A DNA stretch of 64,000 bases from Lachnospiraceae bacterium (GTDB lineage: Bacteria; Bacillota; Clostridia; Lachnospirales; Lachnospiraceae). The position numbers and the translations under genes are program-made. The notes under the pieces were generated by a model. That model made no database searches and was not told where the DNA came from. It was given only the letters and a program-made list of their open reading frames with translations. The DNA lies in NCBI GenBank assembly GCA_017557525.1, contig JAFYYN010000077.1, forward strand, positions 16,890 to 80,889. The letters run 5' to 3'. Shown here piece after piece: positions 17,626 through 26,143 of this stretch (position 1 is the stretch's first letter; each line of letters begins with the position of its first letter).

Positions 17626-18603
17626 TTATTCAAATTCGATGGTTGCAACAGGCTTGGGACTAAGGTCATAAGCTACACGATTTACACCCTTTACCTCTGT
17701 AATGATCCTCTGAACTATCTTATTAAGTACAGGATAAGGTACCTCCTCTATGGTTGCGCTGGTAGCATCTATGGAGTTAACCGCACGGATAATTACCATC
17801 CAGTCATCTGTACGCTTTCCGTTCTTGATTCCTGTTGATGTAAACGGAGGAACGACTGTAAAGTACTGCCAAACCTTTCCTTCAAGACCTGCAATAGCAA
17901 ACTCTTCACGAAGGATTGCATCCGATTCCCTAACTGCCTCAAGTCTGTCACGGGTGATAGCACCTACGCAGCGAACTCCGAGTCCGGGACCGGGGAAAGG
18001 CTGACGGTAAACCATCTGATCAGGTAAGCCTAATTCCTTACCTACCACACGTACCTCATCCTTGTAAAGGAACTTTACAGGCTCAACAAGCTCAAAATTA
18101 AGCTCCTCGGGAAGTCCTCCTACATTATGATGAGCCTTAACTCCGTCAGACTCTAAAATGTCAGGATAAATGGTACCCTGTGCCAGGAACTTGATGCCCT
18201 CCTGCTTCTTTGCTTCTTCCGCAAATACCTCTATAAATTCACCACCGATGATCTTTCTCTTTTTCTCAGGATCAGAAACACCTGCAAGCTTGTCAAGGAA
18301 ACGGTCTGTAGCATCAACATAAACAAGATTGGCGTTAAGCTGTTTTCCAAAAACCTCGATTACCTGCTCAGGCTCACCCTTTCTAAGCAAACCATGGTTA
18401 ACATGTACACATACCAGCTGTCTTCCTATGGCCTTGATAAGAAGAGCAGCAACTACTGAAGAATCAACTCCGCCTGAAAGAGCTAAAAGCACCTTCTCAT
18501 TTCCAACCTGTGCCTTGATAGCCTCAACCTGCTCTGCTATAAAGCTCTGAGCAAGCTCCGGAGTGTTGATCCTTTTCATTGATTCGGGACGTTTCTCACC
18601 CAT
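17626..18603 (-). CDS. guaA: GMP synthase, stand-alone ATP-pyrophosphatase subunit
   Basis: Converts XMP to GMP using ATP and ammonia. The 325 residues cover only the synthetase and dimerisation domains: P-loop SGGVDSS (43-49), KRKIIGGEFIEVF, AQGTIYPD, HHNVGGLP, FPGPGLGVR and the C-terminal KPVATIEFE. The glutamine amidotransferase half (about 200 residues) found in most bacterial GuaA is absent, and the 128 nt upstream up to the next gene do not encode it. The shape equals the archaeal GuaAB subunit. Either a separate amidotransferase subunit is encoded elsewhere or the enzyme uses free ammonia. AGGAAAAGGAAA precedes the ATG. Confidence 0.9.
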   Translation of the reverse strand: MGEKRPESMKRINTPELAQSFIAEQVEAIKAQVGNEKVLLALSGGVDSSVVAALLIKAIGRQLVCVHVNHGLLRKGEPEQVIEVFGKQLNANLVYVDATDRFLDKLAGVSDPEKKRKIIGGEFIEVFAEEAKKQEGIKFLAQGTIYPDILESDGVKAHHNVGGLPEELNFELVEPVKFLYKDEVRVVGKELGLPDQMVYRQPFPGPGLGVRCVGAITRDRLEAVRESDAILREEFAIAGLEGKVWQYFTVVPPFTSTGIKNGKRTDDWMVIIRAVNSIDATSATIEEVPYPVLNKIVQRIITEVKGVNRVAYDLSPKPVATIEFE

Positions 18604-18656
18604 TTTCCTTTTCCTCGCTTTCTTTTTTCTATATTATATATTTTCTTATACTAAAC

Positions 18657-18719
18657 TGCTTAACACCTCATCAGTCAGCTACGCTGACAGCTTCCCCTCG
18701 AGGTGAAGCCTATAAGCAA
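18657..18719. repeat. Palindromic intergenic repeat with GTCAGC-tac-GCTGAC hairpin
   Basis: Outer arms cacctc (18664-18669) and gaggtg (18710-18715) enclose a hairpin gtcagc-tac-gctgac (18674-18688), and cttcccctcgaggtgaag is itself an imperfect palindrome. It lies between the response regulator and guaA. Similar palindromes are common between genes in gut clostridia, from memory. Confidence 0.65.
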
Positions 18720-18731
18720 AAGTGGTAACTA

Positions 18732-19085
18732 TCACACCGACTCCAGCACTTCCATGAGTCTTTCGGAATCTATCGGTTTTTCCACTATGTACTTTAAATC
18801 TGCAGCCTGAAGCTCCTTCATGGTCTCATCATCGCAGAGGGAACTGAGCATAACAATCTTTGCATCGCGGTCTATCTCCCTGATCTTCTGTGCAGTCTCA
18901 ATACCGTCGATACCGGGCATAATTATATCTATAGTCACATAATCCGGCTTTAGCTGCTCATATTTGGTGATGCCGTCCTCACCGTTTCTGGAATGCCCAA
19001 CCACCTCGTATCCACACTTAGATACAATATTTTTGATTTCCATCGCTATAAAGGGTGAATCATCAATAATCAACAATGTTTTCAT
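18732..19085 (-). CDS. Single-domain response regulator of the flagellar locus
   Basis: Receiver-only protein of 117 residues: acidic pair D8/D9, phospho-acceptor D53 in TIDIIMP, S81 or S82 in the switch position and K103 in VEKPID. CheY-like but clearly different from the chemotaxis CheY at 1.3-1.7 kb. It is the last gene of the run mbl-flhO-flhP-flgJ-recD2-comFC-yvyF, separated from yvyF by 24 nt. GGGAGG precedes the ATG. With no output domain it probably acts by protein contact in motility control; the partner is unknown. Confidence 0.88.
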   Translation of the reverse strand: MKTLLIIDDSPFIAMEIKNIVSKCGYEVVGHSRNGEDGITKYEQLKPDYVTIDIIMPGIDGIETAQKIREIDRDAKIVMLSSLCDDETMKELQAADLKYIVEKPIDSERLMEVLESV

Positions 19086-19109
19086 TCCGAACCTCCCTTT
19101 TTTACCGCC

Positions 19110-19520
19110 TTACTCATCAAGGAAACGCATCCTGCCGCCAGAACTCTTCTGCTGCTGGACAGGTGTGGGAGCCTGAGGCTTTTTAATCGAATCCGAGAGA
19201 CTGTTTGAAAGCTTTTGCTTGCACTGGGCACAAAACCTGCCTGTAAGAATGCTTGCTCCACAATTTTCACATTCTATACCTACAAGGGATTTGTCAGTAA
19301 AAACCAGCCTTTCCTCTCTTACCCACTGTTTGATCATTTTTATGGAAACCTCGGTTTTTTCGGAAACAACCTGTACATTTGCACCAGGATTTTCCTTTAT
19401 AAATCTCTTGCATCTGTCAAATTTATCTTCCAGCTCCTTCATGCATCTGGGGCAAAAAGGAGTAGTCTTACCTATATAACTATACAGTTTCTGACACATC
19501 CTACATGTTCTAAGCTCCAT
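19110..19520 (-). CDS. yvyF: Flagellar operon protein YvyF family
   Basis: Small 136-residue protein found in flagellar operons of Firmicutes, with role in motility gene control. N-terminal zinc motif C6, C9, C23, C26 (CRMCQ...CPRC); a helix-turn-helix-like middle (VQVVSEKTEVSIKMIKQWVREERL, split by predicted turns) and a second CxxC pair set (CENC...CAQC), then a Gln/Pro linker and the short end GGRMRFLDE. In B. subtilis the order is comFC-yvyF-flgM; here flgM does not follow and a response regulator is present instead. GGAGGAGAAG precedes the ATG. Confidence 0.85.
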   Translation of the reverse strand: MELRTCRMCQKLYSYIGKTTPFCPRCMKELEDKFDRCKRFIKENPGANVQVVSEKTEVSIKMIKQWVREERLVFTDKSLVGIECENCGASILTGRFCAQCKQKLSNSLSDSIKKPQAPTPVQQQKSSGGRMRFLDE

Positions 19521-19554
19521 CTTCTCCTCCTTGCCGCAGGCACACCCCTGCTGT

Positions 19555-20262
19555 TTAATTATTTGACATGATCCCTGAAAAGATAACCAGAAATCCTACC
19601 TCTATAGCTCCATTTTCTTTTAAAACCCTTGTACACCCTTCAATCGTGCTTCCGGTAGTGAAAATATCATCCACAATACATATCCGCTTATATGGCATAT
19701 CATCCACAGAACTAAACAGATTCTCGGTATTCTTTACACGTTCAACACCCGACAGCTTTTTCTGATCCTTTTTGCTCTTTTCTCTAAATAGGATTTCATT
19801 GTCCACAGGAATATTCAGGGCTGCCCCGATACGCTCAGCCAGATACTCCGACTGGTTAAAACCTCTTTCATGGTATCTCTTCTCAGTTATCGGGACAGGT
19901 ACAAGAACCTCAGGATCCAGTCTTTTTAAAAGCCTGCCCAGTTCTCTTACTGCTTCGCTTGCAAAGAAATTGCCGTTTCTCCTGATGCCGTTACTCTTGT
20001 AATCGATCATGGCTGCCTGTGCAGTCTCATTATATCTGTACAGTGCCAGTCCATATTCGTAAGAATGCCGTTTTTTCCGGCACTCCGGACATATATCTCC
20101 ATCTTCATCCTGCAAGGTTCTGCCGCATTTAAAGCATCTTGGCTCCGTGATCAGACTGAATTTTCCACGGCATTCCGGATGTATATATATTTCATCATCC
20201 TCCATTATATCCCTGCACGCAGGACATCTTGGAGGATACAAAAAACTAAGTATTTTCCCCAA
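19555..20262 (-). CDS. comFC: ComFC-family phosphoribosyltransferase-like protein
   Basis: Competence-type ComFC/GntX protein, 235 residues. N-terminal zinc-binding part with CPAC, CFKC and CPEC pairs, then a phosphoribosyltransferase fold with PVP...RGFNQSEYLA and the PRPP loop RICIVDDIFTTGSTI near the C-terminus. It reads from a TTG start at 20262, with TGGAG 7 nt upstream; no ATG is suitably placed. It lies between recD2 (109 nt upstream) and yvyF (34 nt downstream). The helicase partner ComFA is not in this window. Confidence 0.88.
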   Translation of the reverse strand: MGKILSFLYPPRCPACRDIMEDDEIYIHPECRGKFSLITEPRCFKCGRTLQDEDGDICPECRKKRHSYEYGLALYRYNETAQAAMIDYKSNGIRRNGNFFASEAVRELGRLLKRLDPEVLVPVPITEKRYHERGFNQSEYLAERIGAALNIPVDNEILFREKSKKDQKKLSGVERVKNTENLFSSVDDMPYKRICIVDDIFTTGSTIEGCTRVLKENGAIEVGFLVIFSGIMSNN

Positions 20263-20371
20263 TTATTACTCCATACTTTTCTATAAAAATCTCTCAAGAC
20301 CCAAAAATCTAAGCTCTGACCGGTAACATTCAAAATCCCCTGCTTTAGGTTTTGACAAAAAATCCTTCAGA

Positions 20372-22594
20372 TCACATGCTGAGAAGATGGTCTTTGAGCC
20401 CGGAATATCTCTGATTTTCTCTTTCGTTTCTGATCATTTCAGAGACTATTTCACTCCTGCCTACTATAGTAACACATTTCTGTGCTCTTGTCACGGCTGT
20501 ATATAAAAGATTTCTGTAAAATAATGGTTTCGGTCCGTTAAATAACGGAAGTACTACCGCAGGATACTCACTTCCCTGTGATTTATGGACTGTAATGCAG
20601 TAAGCCAGTTCCAAATCTTCAAGGAGTGAATAAGGGTAGCAAACCAGTTTGTCATCATCAAAAACTATTTCCAGTTCCTCTGAAAAAGTATTTATCCTCC
20701 TGATCACTCCGCAGTCCCCGTTAAATATACCGGAACCGGAATCTCTCACAAACCCTTTTGAATTCCTCGACTCCCACTCAAGCTGATAATTGTTTTTGAC
20801 CTGCATCACCTTATCGCCTTCGCGGAATGTGATATCCCCATAAATTTTTTCTTTCTTTTTGGGATCGGGCGGATTCAGATACTCCTGAAGCACCTTATTT
20901 AAATTCTCGACTCCCAGTTCTCCCTTTCTCGTGGGTGTCAAAACCTGTATATCAAAGGATGAAGCTTTTACGTACCCCGGTAATTTATCCCTCACCAGAG
21001 CAACCACCACTCCCATGATATCATTTGGCAGATCCCTCTTTATATATAGGAAATCTTTACTCTTATTATTCAGATCTATATCCTGCCCCTTATTGATCTT
21101 ATGGGCATTAACGACGATATCGCTTAATGCTGCCTGTCTGAAAATCTTGGTGAGGCAGACTGTGGTAAACCTGCCCGACGCTATTATATCCTTGAGGACA
21201 TTCCCGGCACCTACCGGCGGCAGCTGATCCACATCCCCCACCATTATAAGTCTTGTACCCTGTGCGGTGGCTTTTAGGAGCGCATGCATCAGAGAAATAT
21301 CAACCATGGACATTTCATCTATGATAATTACATCGGTCTCCAAGGGATTTGTCTCATTCTTTTCGAAATTGCTCTTTTGCCCTAATGAGTCCTCGCCATC
21401 ATCCGTATCACCTTTCATCTGCAGCATACGGTGAATGGTATATGCATCCCTTCCGGTAGTCTCTTTCATCCTTTTTGCGGCTCTGCCGGTAGGCGCTGCA
21501 AGTAAAATATCCATACCTCGTGACTCAAAATATCCTATAATAGTCCTGATGGTAGTCGTTTTTCCGGTACCCGGTCCTCCCGTAAGTACCATGACGCCGT
21601 TTCCGGCAGCTGTTTTTACAGCGTCCCGCTGTATCTCATCAAGCTCAACACCCAGATCTTTTTCCTGACGGTCAAGAGCCTCTGAAAGCTTCTTTTCATT
21701 CAGTGGCTGTTTAACATCAAGATCAAGCAGCATCCTGGCCACAGCCAGCTCCATATAGTAATATGGGGCAAGGTAACATCGTCCGTTTTCTGTACAGATA
21801 ATCTTTCTCTCTATTTTTAGCCCGTCCAGGGCATTATCATATTCCTCCCGGCTTGCCCCGATGGTATTCAGCATCTGACTTTTAAAAATTTCTTCAGGCA
21901 GATAGGTATGCCCCATCCCCACGTTTTCAGAAAGGATATAAAGCATTCCCGCTCTGGTCCTAAACTCGGGATTAATCCTTAAGCCACCGCGATTTGCTAT
22001 ATCATCCGCAGTTTTAAATCCCACGCCCTTTACCTCTTCGGCAAGTCTGTAGGGGTTGGTCCTAAGTACCTGATAAAGTCCCGCTCCGTATTGCTTAAAA
22101 ATTTTTACGGAAAGTGTCGAAGAAATACCGTACTTCTGCAGGAACATCATGGCGTTTCGCATTTCCCGCTTTTCATAGAAATTCTCGCTGATGCTCCTTG
22201 CCATCCGCTCACTGATTCCCTTTATGTCGGCAAGCCTTTCCGGTTCCTCTTCTATGACTCTGAATGTTTCGTCCTTGAACTCTTTAACTATCCTTGCTGC
22301 AAGAGCCTTTCCAACGCCCTTTATGGCTCCAGACCCGAGATACCGCTCCATAGCTTCGGCATCTTCAGGTTCTATAACTGTCGCAGATAATACCTTGTAC
22401 TGTTTCCCGTAAACGCTATGCTGATTTTCACCACAGACAAGCTTATAGTATTCTCCCTCGCTAATATACGAAAAACTTCCCACACAGGTCAGCACATCCG
22501 CACTTCCCTTTGTGGCAAGTTCAAATACCGTATATCCGTTCTCTTCATTTCTGTATACTATGCTGTCAACACAGCCCTCAAGTTCCACTGTCAT
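20372..22594 (-). CDS. recD2: RecD2-type DNA helicase
   Basis: 5'-3' superfamily 1B helicase of the RecD2 class, which works without RecBC and helps replication-linked repair. The 740 residues start with an OB-like domain and helix-hairpin-helix repeats (GSGAIKGVGKALAARIV, ADIKGISERMA, VKGVGFKTADDIA), followed by Walker A GGPGTGKT (339-346), Walker B IIIDEMSMVD, VGDVDQLPPVGAG, and the C-terminal SH3/UvrD-like part with TVHKSQGSEYPAV and LLYTAVTRAQK. This fits RecD2 rather than RecD. AAGGTAAAAG precedes the ATG. The gene overlaps the end of the flgJ-like gene by 17 nt, so it is translated from the flagellar transcript. The AddAB nuclease at 42-49 kb makes RecD2 independent of RecBCD. Confidence 0.92.
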   Translation of the reverse strand: MTVELEGCVDSIVYRNEENGYTVFELATKGSADVLTCVGSFSYISEGEYYKLVCGENQHSVYGKQYKVLSATVIEPEDAEAMERYLGSGAIKGVGKALAARIVKEFKDETFRVIEEEPERLADIKGISERMARSISENFYEKREMRNAMMFLQKYGISSTLSVKIFKQYGAGLYQVLRTNPYRLAEEVKGVGFKTADDIANRGGLRINPEFRTRAGMLYILSENVGMGHTYLPEEIFKSQMLNTIGASREEYDNALDGLKIERKIICTENGRCYLAPYYYMELAVARMLLDLDVKQPLNEKKLSEALDRQEKDLGVELDEIQRDAVKTAAGNGVMVLTGGPGTGKTTTIRTIIGYFESRGMDILLAAPTGRAAKRMKETTGRDAYTIHRMLQMKGDTDDGEDSLGQKSNFEKNETNPLETDVIIIDEMSMVDISLMHALLKATAQGTRLIMVGDVDQLPPVGAGNVLKDIIASGRFTTVCLTKIFRQAALSDIVVNAHKINKGQDIDLNNKSKDFLYIKRDLPNDIMGVVVALVRDKLPGYVKASSFDIQVLTPTRKGELGVENLNKVLQEYLNPPDPKKKEKIYGDITFREGDKVMQVKNNYQLEWESRNSKGFVRDSGSGIFNGDCGVIRRINTFSEELEIVFDDDKLVCYPYSLLEDLELAYCITVHKSQGSEYPAVVLPLFNGPKPLFYRNLLYTAVTRAQKCVTIVGRSEIVSEMIRNERENQRYSGLKDHLLSM

Positions 22595-22970
22595 TTACTT
22601 TTACCTTGGTACCGAAATCACGCTTCATAGCTTCGAAAAGCTGCTGTGCGAGTCCGAGTTCGCCATGCTCAGTGATCTGATCAGCGTACTCCTGATAAAG
22701 CCTGTCCCCGAACATGTTCATGTAAGGCGAGTTTTCCTCTTCTTCGGAATCTGTCAGGGTCTTCTTGGTTTTTTCCAGGATCTTTTCTAAAAGATAGGAC
22801 TCAAACGTTTTGCAGACCTCCATCAGCTCTTCGTCGGATGCATCCTTAAGGTTACCCTTTGAAAGTTTGCTTTCCAGGGAAGCTGCCTCTGAGGCCTTTG
22901 ATTTCGCGTTATCTATATTAAGAGTGGATATGAAAGAATCATAGCCGCTGTTACCGATTGAAATGCTCAT
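22578..22970 (-). CDS. flgJ: Flagellar rod-binding protein, FlgJ N-domain type
   Basis: Rod-binding protein of 130 residues equivalent to the N-terminal half of FlgJ, acting as a rod cap during export and assembly of rod proteins. It shows the family segment DEELMEVCKTFESYLLEKILEKTKKTL (about 45-71, broken here by its conserved Phe/Leu core) and GDRLYQEYADQITEHGELGLAQQLFEAM in the second half. The muramidase domain of enterobacterial FlgJ is missing, as usual in Firmicutes. AGGAGATATAT precedes the ATG. A 255-nt non-coding element separates it from flhP upstream. Confidence 0.87.
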   Translation of the reverse strand: MSISIGNSGYDSFISTLNIDNAKSKASEAASLESKLSKGNLKDASDEELMEVCKTFESYLLEKILEKTKKTLTDSEEEENSPYMNMFGDRLYQEYADQITEHGELGLAQQLFEAMKRDFGTKVKVNDSGT

Positions 22971-22988
22971 ATATATCTCCTATAAATA

Positions 22989-23230
22989 CGATAATAACAC
23001 GGATTGCTCCGCTTCGCTCTCGCAATCCTCACTATATCGTTACTATCCGCGCCAAATTTTCGATAATAACACGGATTGCTCCGCTTTGCTCTCGCAATCC
23101 TAACCCCACCTCGAATCTCGCGTCTTGCTACGCAACCCGCTTCTTCTCGGTGTGGTTTGGCGGTCCAAAGTTATGAATGCCTTGCCAAGCAAGCTTGCCC
23201 GGCATTCCTACTTTGTACCTTGTTATTATC
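22989..23230. repeat. Multi-branched palindromic element in the flagellar operon
   Basis: Two 40-nt direct repeats (22989-23028 and 23061-23100, one mismatch) begin cgataataacacggattgct and each folds through ggattgc / gcaatcc. A long imperfect hairpin follows (23103-23156, accccacctcga with its complement near cggtgtggt), then another (23167-23214, with gaatgcc / ggcattc). The ends gataataac (22990-22998) and gttattatc (23222-23230) are inverted copies and would close the whole structure. No reading frame is credible here. Confidence 0.8.
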
Positions 23231-24044
23231 GCAGGTTGTTAGCCTGTTGCATCATCTCGTCTGCTGCGGAGATGATTTTCGAATTCATCTCATATGCACG
23301 CTGTGTAGTGATCAGGTTTACGATCTCGTCAACGGTCTGGACATTGGAGCCTTCGAGATATTTTGCATGTATCTTACTTATAGAAAGTGCCGGATCCTCT
23401 ACTTCGTATCTGGGCTCGCCGGAGTTGGCAGATTCCCTGTAGATACTGTTGGAAAGCTTGTCCAAGCCGGCAGGGTTATTGAACTGCGCAAGTCCTATCC
23501 TTATACCTGTATCCGCTATTTCATCATTTTCCGTATCACGATAAGTAAATCTTCCGTAATCATCCGTATAAAGATTCCTTACATTATAAACCGAAGCATT
23601 AAAATGTATGGGATCTCCGTCCTGATCTAAAACGGGATAACCTTCAGCTGTCGAAAGTGTAACTCCGTCACCGTCTATAGCCATCTGGAATGATCCGTTT
23701 CTTGTATATGCCTCCTGACCGTTAGGCATAAGGATCCTAAAGAATCCCTGACCTTCGATACAGAAATCATTTTCATTTCCGGTTTCTTCCATTATACCCT
23801 GAGTAAATATCGAAGTCAGCGCCGTAACTCTTACACCGGTACCTACCTGTGCAAGCACAGGCTTAGGATTGCCCTCATTATCAGTTTGAGTCCTCTGAAG
23901 CTTCTGATATAATAATGAAGAAAACTCTGTAGTCTGTTTTTTATACCCCGTAGTATTTACATTAGCAAGATTGTTTGCAATATTGTCAAGACTTACCTGC
24001 TGTGCATTCATACCCGATGCACCGGTCCACAATGCTCTAACCAT
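23226..24044 (-). CDS. flhP: Flagellar basal-body rod protein FlhP/FlgG type
   Basis: Distal-rod protein of 272 residues. Family features are the N-terminal MVRALWTGASGMNAQQVSLDNIANNLANVNTTGYKK, here quoted in parts as ALWTGASGMNAQQ and DNIANNLANVNTTGYK, and the C-terminal coiled-coil segment TVDEIVNLITTQRAYEMNSK. The product is exported by the flagellar type III apparatus and has no signal peptide. GTAGGAGGTATTT precedes the ATG. It follows flhO by 14 nt and mbl, the order known from B. subtilis. FlgG and FlhP are close relatives; position favours flhP. Confidence 0.9.
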   Translation of the reverse strand: MVRALWTGASGMNAQQVSLDNIANNLANVNTTGYKKQTTEFSSLLYQKLQRTQTDNEGNPKPVLAQVGTGVRVTALTSIFTQGIMEETGNENDFCIEGQGFFRILMPNGQEAYTRNGSFQMAIDGDGVTLSTAEGYPVLDQDGDPIHFNASVYNVRNLYTDDYGRFTYRDTENDEIADTGIRIGLAQFNNPAGLDKLSNSIYRESANSGEPRYEVEDPALSISKIHAKYLEGSNVQTVDEIVNLITTQRAYEMNSKIISAADEMMQQANNLR

Positions 24045-24058
24045 AAATACCTCCTACA

Positions 24059-24835
24059 TTACTGTACTCTGCCCACCGAATTAGCTGCCTGATCCATTAC
24101 TGTGTCAGCGGCCTTTATAACCTTCTGGTTTGCCTCATAAGCTCTTGTTGTAGCGATCAGGTCAACCATCTCATTTACTACCATTACGTTTGACTGCTCG
24201 GTATAACCCTGACGTATACCGCCATCCGCTTCAAATGCCGTTGCTCCGTCCACCGGCCTGTAATATGTATCCTGGAATTTCTTTAAGTATTCGTAATCCT
24301 CAAAATCCGTTAAACTCAGCTTGTCGAATTGTACTCCGTCCGCAAATACATAACCCTGCACATCAATCGATATCTGCTGTGCATCAACAGGTACCTGAAA
24401 ATCTCCTGATTCTGACTGCAGATGATTTCCGTTTGCATCTACTATATATCCGTCGGCCGTCATATGAAACTGTCCGGCTCTCGTAAAGCTCTCGTAGACA
24501 TTTCCTGCCTTATCTACAACGTTTACCTTGAAAAATCCGTTTCCTTCAATACCCAGGTCAAAAGGATTATTTGTCTCTCTTAGTGACCCCTGTGTATAAT
24601 CGTATTGTACTTCTCCAATCTTTACTCCGGGAGTTATATCGCCGATACTTCTCCTGCGCCAGCCCTCCGAATTATCCCTAATCTTTATGGTGAGGAGCTC
24701 GTCAAAACTCTGACTTGTAACAAATTCCTTTTTATATCCTACAGTTGTGGCATTAGCCATATTGTTGGATATAACGTCAAGTCTTTTCTGCTGGGTATAC
24801 ATTCCGGTCCAGCCGGTATATAAGCTTCTGAGCAT
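24059..24835 (-). CDS. flhO: Flagellar basal-body rod protein FlhO/FlgF type
   Basis: Proximal hook-basal body protein, 258 residues. N-terminal motif SLYTGWTGMYTQQ followed by DVISNNMANATTVGYKKE, a variable middle domain, and the C-terminal VVNEMVDLIATTRAYEANQK helix typical of axial flagellar proteins. AAAGGAGGTGCGGG precedes the ATG. It stands between mbl (40 nt upstream) and flhP (14 nt downstream), so one transcript supplies cell-shape and rod proteins. Confidence 0.9.
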   Translation of the reverse strand: MLRSLYTGWTGMYTQQKRLDVISNNMANATTVGYKKEFVTSQSFDELLTIKIRDNSEGWRRRSIGDITPGVKIGEVQYDYTQGSLRETNNPFDLGIEGNGFFKVNVVDKAGNVYESFTRAGQFHMTADGYIVDANGNHLQSESGDFQVPVDAQQISIDVQGYVFADGVQFDKLSLTDFEDYEYLKKFQDTYYRPVDGATAFEADGGIRQGYTEQSNVMVVNEMVDLIATTRAYEANQKVIKAADTVMDQAANSVGRVQ

Positions 24836-24875
24836 CCCGCACCTCCTTTGTCCGGGTCTCTGTCAGACCTCGGGG

Positions 24876-25868
24876 TTATCTCATTTTACGTTCACTGATA
24901 AACTCTACGTATTTACCGGTTCCGATAGCTACTGCTGTCAGAGGATCATCAGCCGTCATGGTCGTGATACCGGTCTTTTCCTCTATCAGATCCTCCAGTC
25001 CGTTAAGCAGTGAGCCGCCGCCGGTAAGTATGATACCGCGGTCTGCGATATCTGCTGCAAGCTCGGGCGGTGTCTTCTCCAGTACACTGTGTATTGCTTC
25101 AACTATCTGATCTGTTGCAGCTGCAAGTGCTTCTTCGGTTTCCTCCGATGTTACCGATATGGTCTTGGGAAGGCCTGTTACCAGGTTTCTGCCCCTTACA
25201 TCCATTGAAACAGATTCAGGTCTCCTGAATACCGAACCGATATTTATCTTTATGTCCTCGGCAGTTCTCTCACCTATTAGTAAGTTATGCTTCTGCCTCA
25301 TATATCTTACTATTGCTTCATCAAAGTCATCACCCGCAGTCTTTATGGATGCACTTACTACGGTACCTCCAAGGGAAATAACTGCAATATCGGTAGTTCC
25401 GCCGCCTATATCCACTACCATGTTTCCCTGCGGCTTTGATATATCTATTCCGGCTCCTATTGCTGCTGCGATAGGCTCCTCTATGATGGCCACTTCACGT
25501 GCTCCTACCTGATAGGTTGCATCTTCTACAGCCTTCTTTTCTACTTCGGTTACACCACTGGGTACACAGACACTGATAAGAGGCTTTCTGAAACGCTTTT
25601 TGCCGACTGCTTTCTGTATAAAGTACTTAAGCATTTTCTCGGTTACAGTGTAGTTTGAAATTACGCCCTGTCTCAATGGTCTTACTGCCACGATATTTCC
25701 GGGTGTACGGCCAAGCATAAGCCTTGCCTCTTCACCGATTGCTTTGATTTTATTGGTCTCTCTGTCAAATGCTACTACCGAGGGTTCCTTTAATACTACG
25801 CCCTTTCCTTTTATGTAAACCAGCACACTAGCTGTGCCCAAGTCTATTCCTATATCCGTGCTGAACAT
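24876..25868 (-). CDS. mbl: Actin-like cell shape protein MreB/Mbl
   Basis: Bacterial actin that guides lateral wall synthesis. The 330 residues have the phosphate-1 loop GIDLGTASVLVY at the N-terminus, VCVPSGVTEVEKKAVEDA, phosphate-2 DIGGGTTDIAVIS and the adenosine motif ILTGGGSLLNGL. The start at 25868 is fixed by AGAGGAGACATA upstream; an earlier in-frame start would add 40 residues covering the promoter leader. Neighbouring flhO and flhP show this is the Mbl-type locus of Firmicutes rather than the mreBCD locus. A clear promoter lies at 25942-25970 and probably drives the operon down to the response regulator. Confidence 0.92.
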   Translation of the reverse strand: MFSTDIGIDLGTASVLVYIKGKGVVLKEPSVVAFDRETNKIKAIGEEARLMLGRTPGNIVAVRPLRQGVISNYTVTEKMLKYFIQKAVGKKRFRKPLISVCVPSGVTEVEKKAVEDATYQVGAREVAIIEEPIAAAIGAGIDISKPQGNMVVDIGGGTTDIAVISLGGTVVSASIKTAGDDFDEAIVRYMRQKHNLLIGERTAEDIKINIGSVFRRPESVSMDVRGRNLVTGLPKTISVTSEETEEALAAATDQIVEAIHSVLEKTPPELAADIADRGIILTGGGSLLNGLEDLIEEKTGITTMTADDPLTAVAIGTGKYVEFISERKMR

Positions 25869-25941
25869 TATGTCTCCTCTTTCTTTGCCTTTTCGAATTA
25901 TCACCAATATTATATAATAGGTAACAAAATGGCTTCTTATC

Positions 25942-25970
25942 ATTATACACAACAGAAGACAATTTTTCAA
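25942..25970 (-). promoter_or_regulatory. Promoter of the mbl-flagellar operon
   Basis: Minus strand: TTGAAA (25965-25970), 17-nt spacer, TATAAT (25942-25947). This is a sigma-A, not a sigma-D, type promoter. Confidence 0.75.
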
Positions 25971-25993
25971 CATATTTTTTTCGTCCATCCGTG

Positions 25994-26102
25994 AACCTGC
26001 CCGAGATTGGCTTCCTGCCTGGGGGCGTAGAATTTGCAGATGCCGTTTGAAACGGCCGTAGATATGGTAGATTAAACCATCTGTATGTTATATCGGCAGG
26101 TT
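25994..26102. other. Structured non-coding block upstream of mbl
   Basis: Closing stem aacctgcc (25994-26001) with ggcaggtt (26095-26102), extended by partly paired neighbours. Inside are gccgttt / aaacggc (26042-26056) and either cagatg / catctg or atggt / accat as alternatives. It is a 109-nt multi-branch fold of unknown strand and function. No riboswitch class I know was matched. Confidence 0.55.
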
Positions 26103-26143
26103 TTGTAGGATTGTTAACCATAATATGATATTTTTCTTGTTAG

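Noticed and set aside
20263-20371. Possible small gene between recD2 and comFC
   Set aside because: No open frame with a start signal fits the 109 nt; comFC starts at a TTG with its own ribosome binding site.
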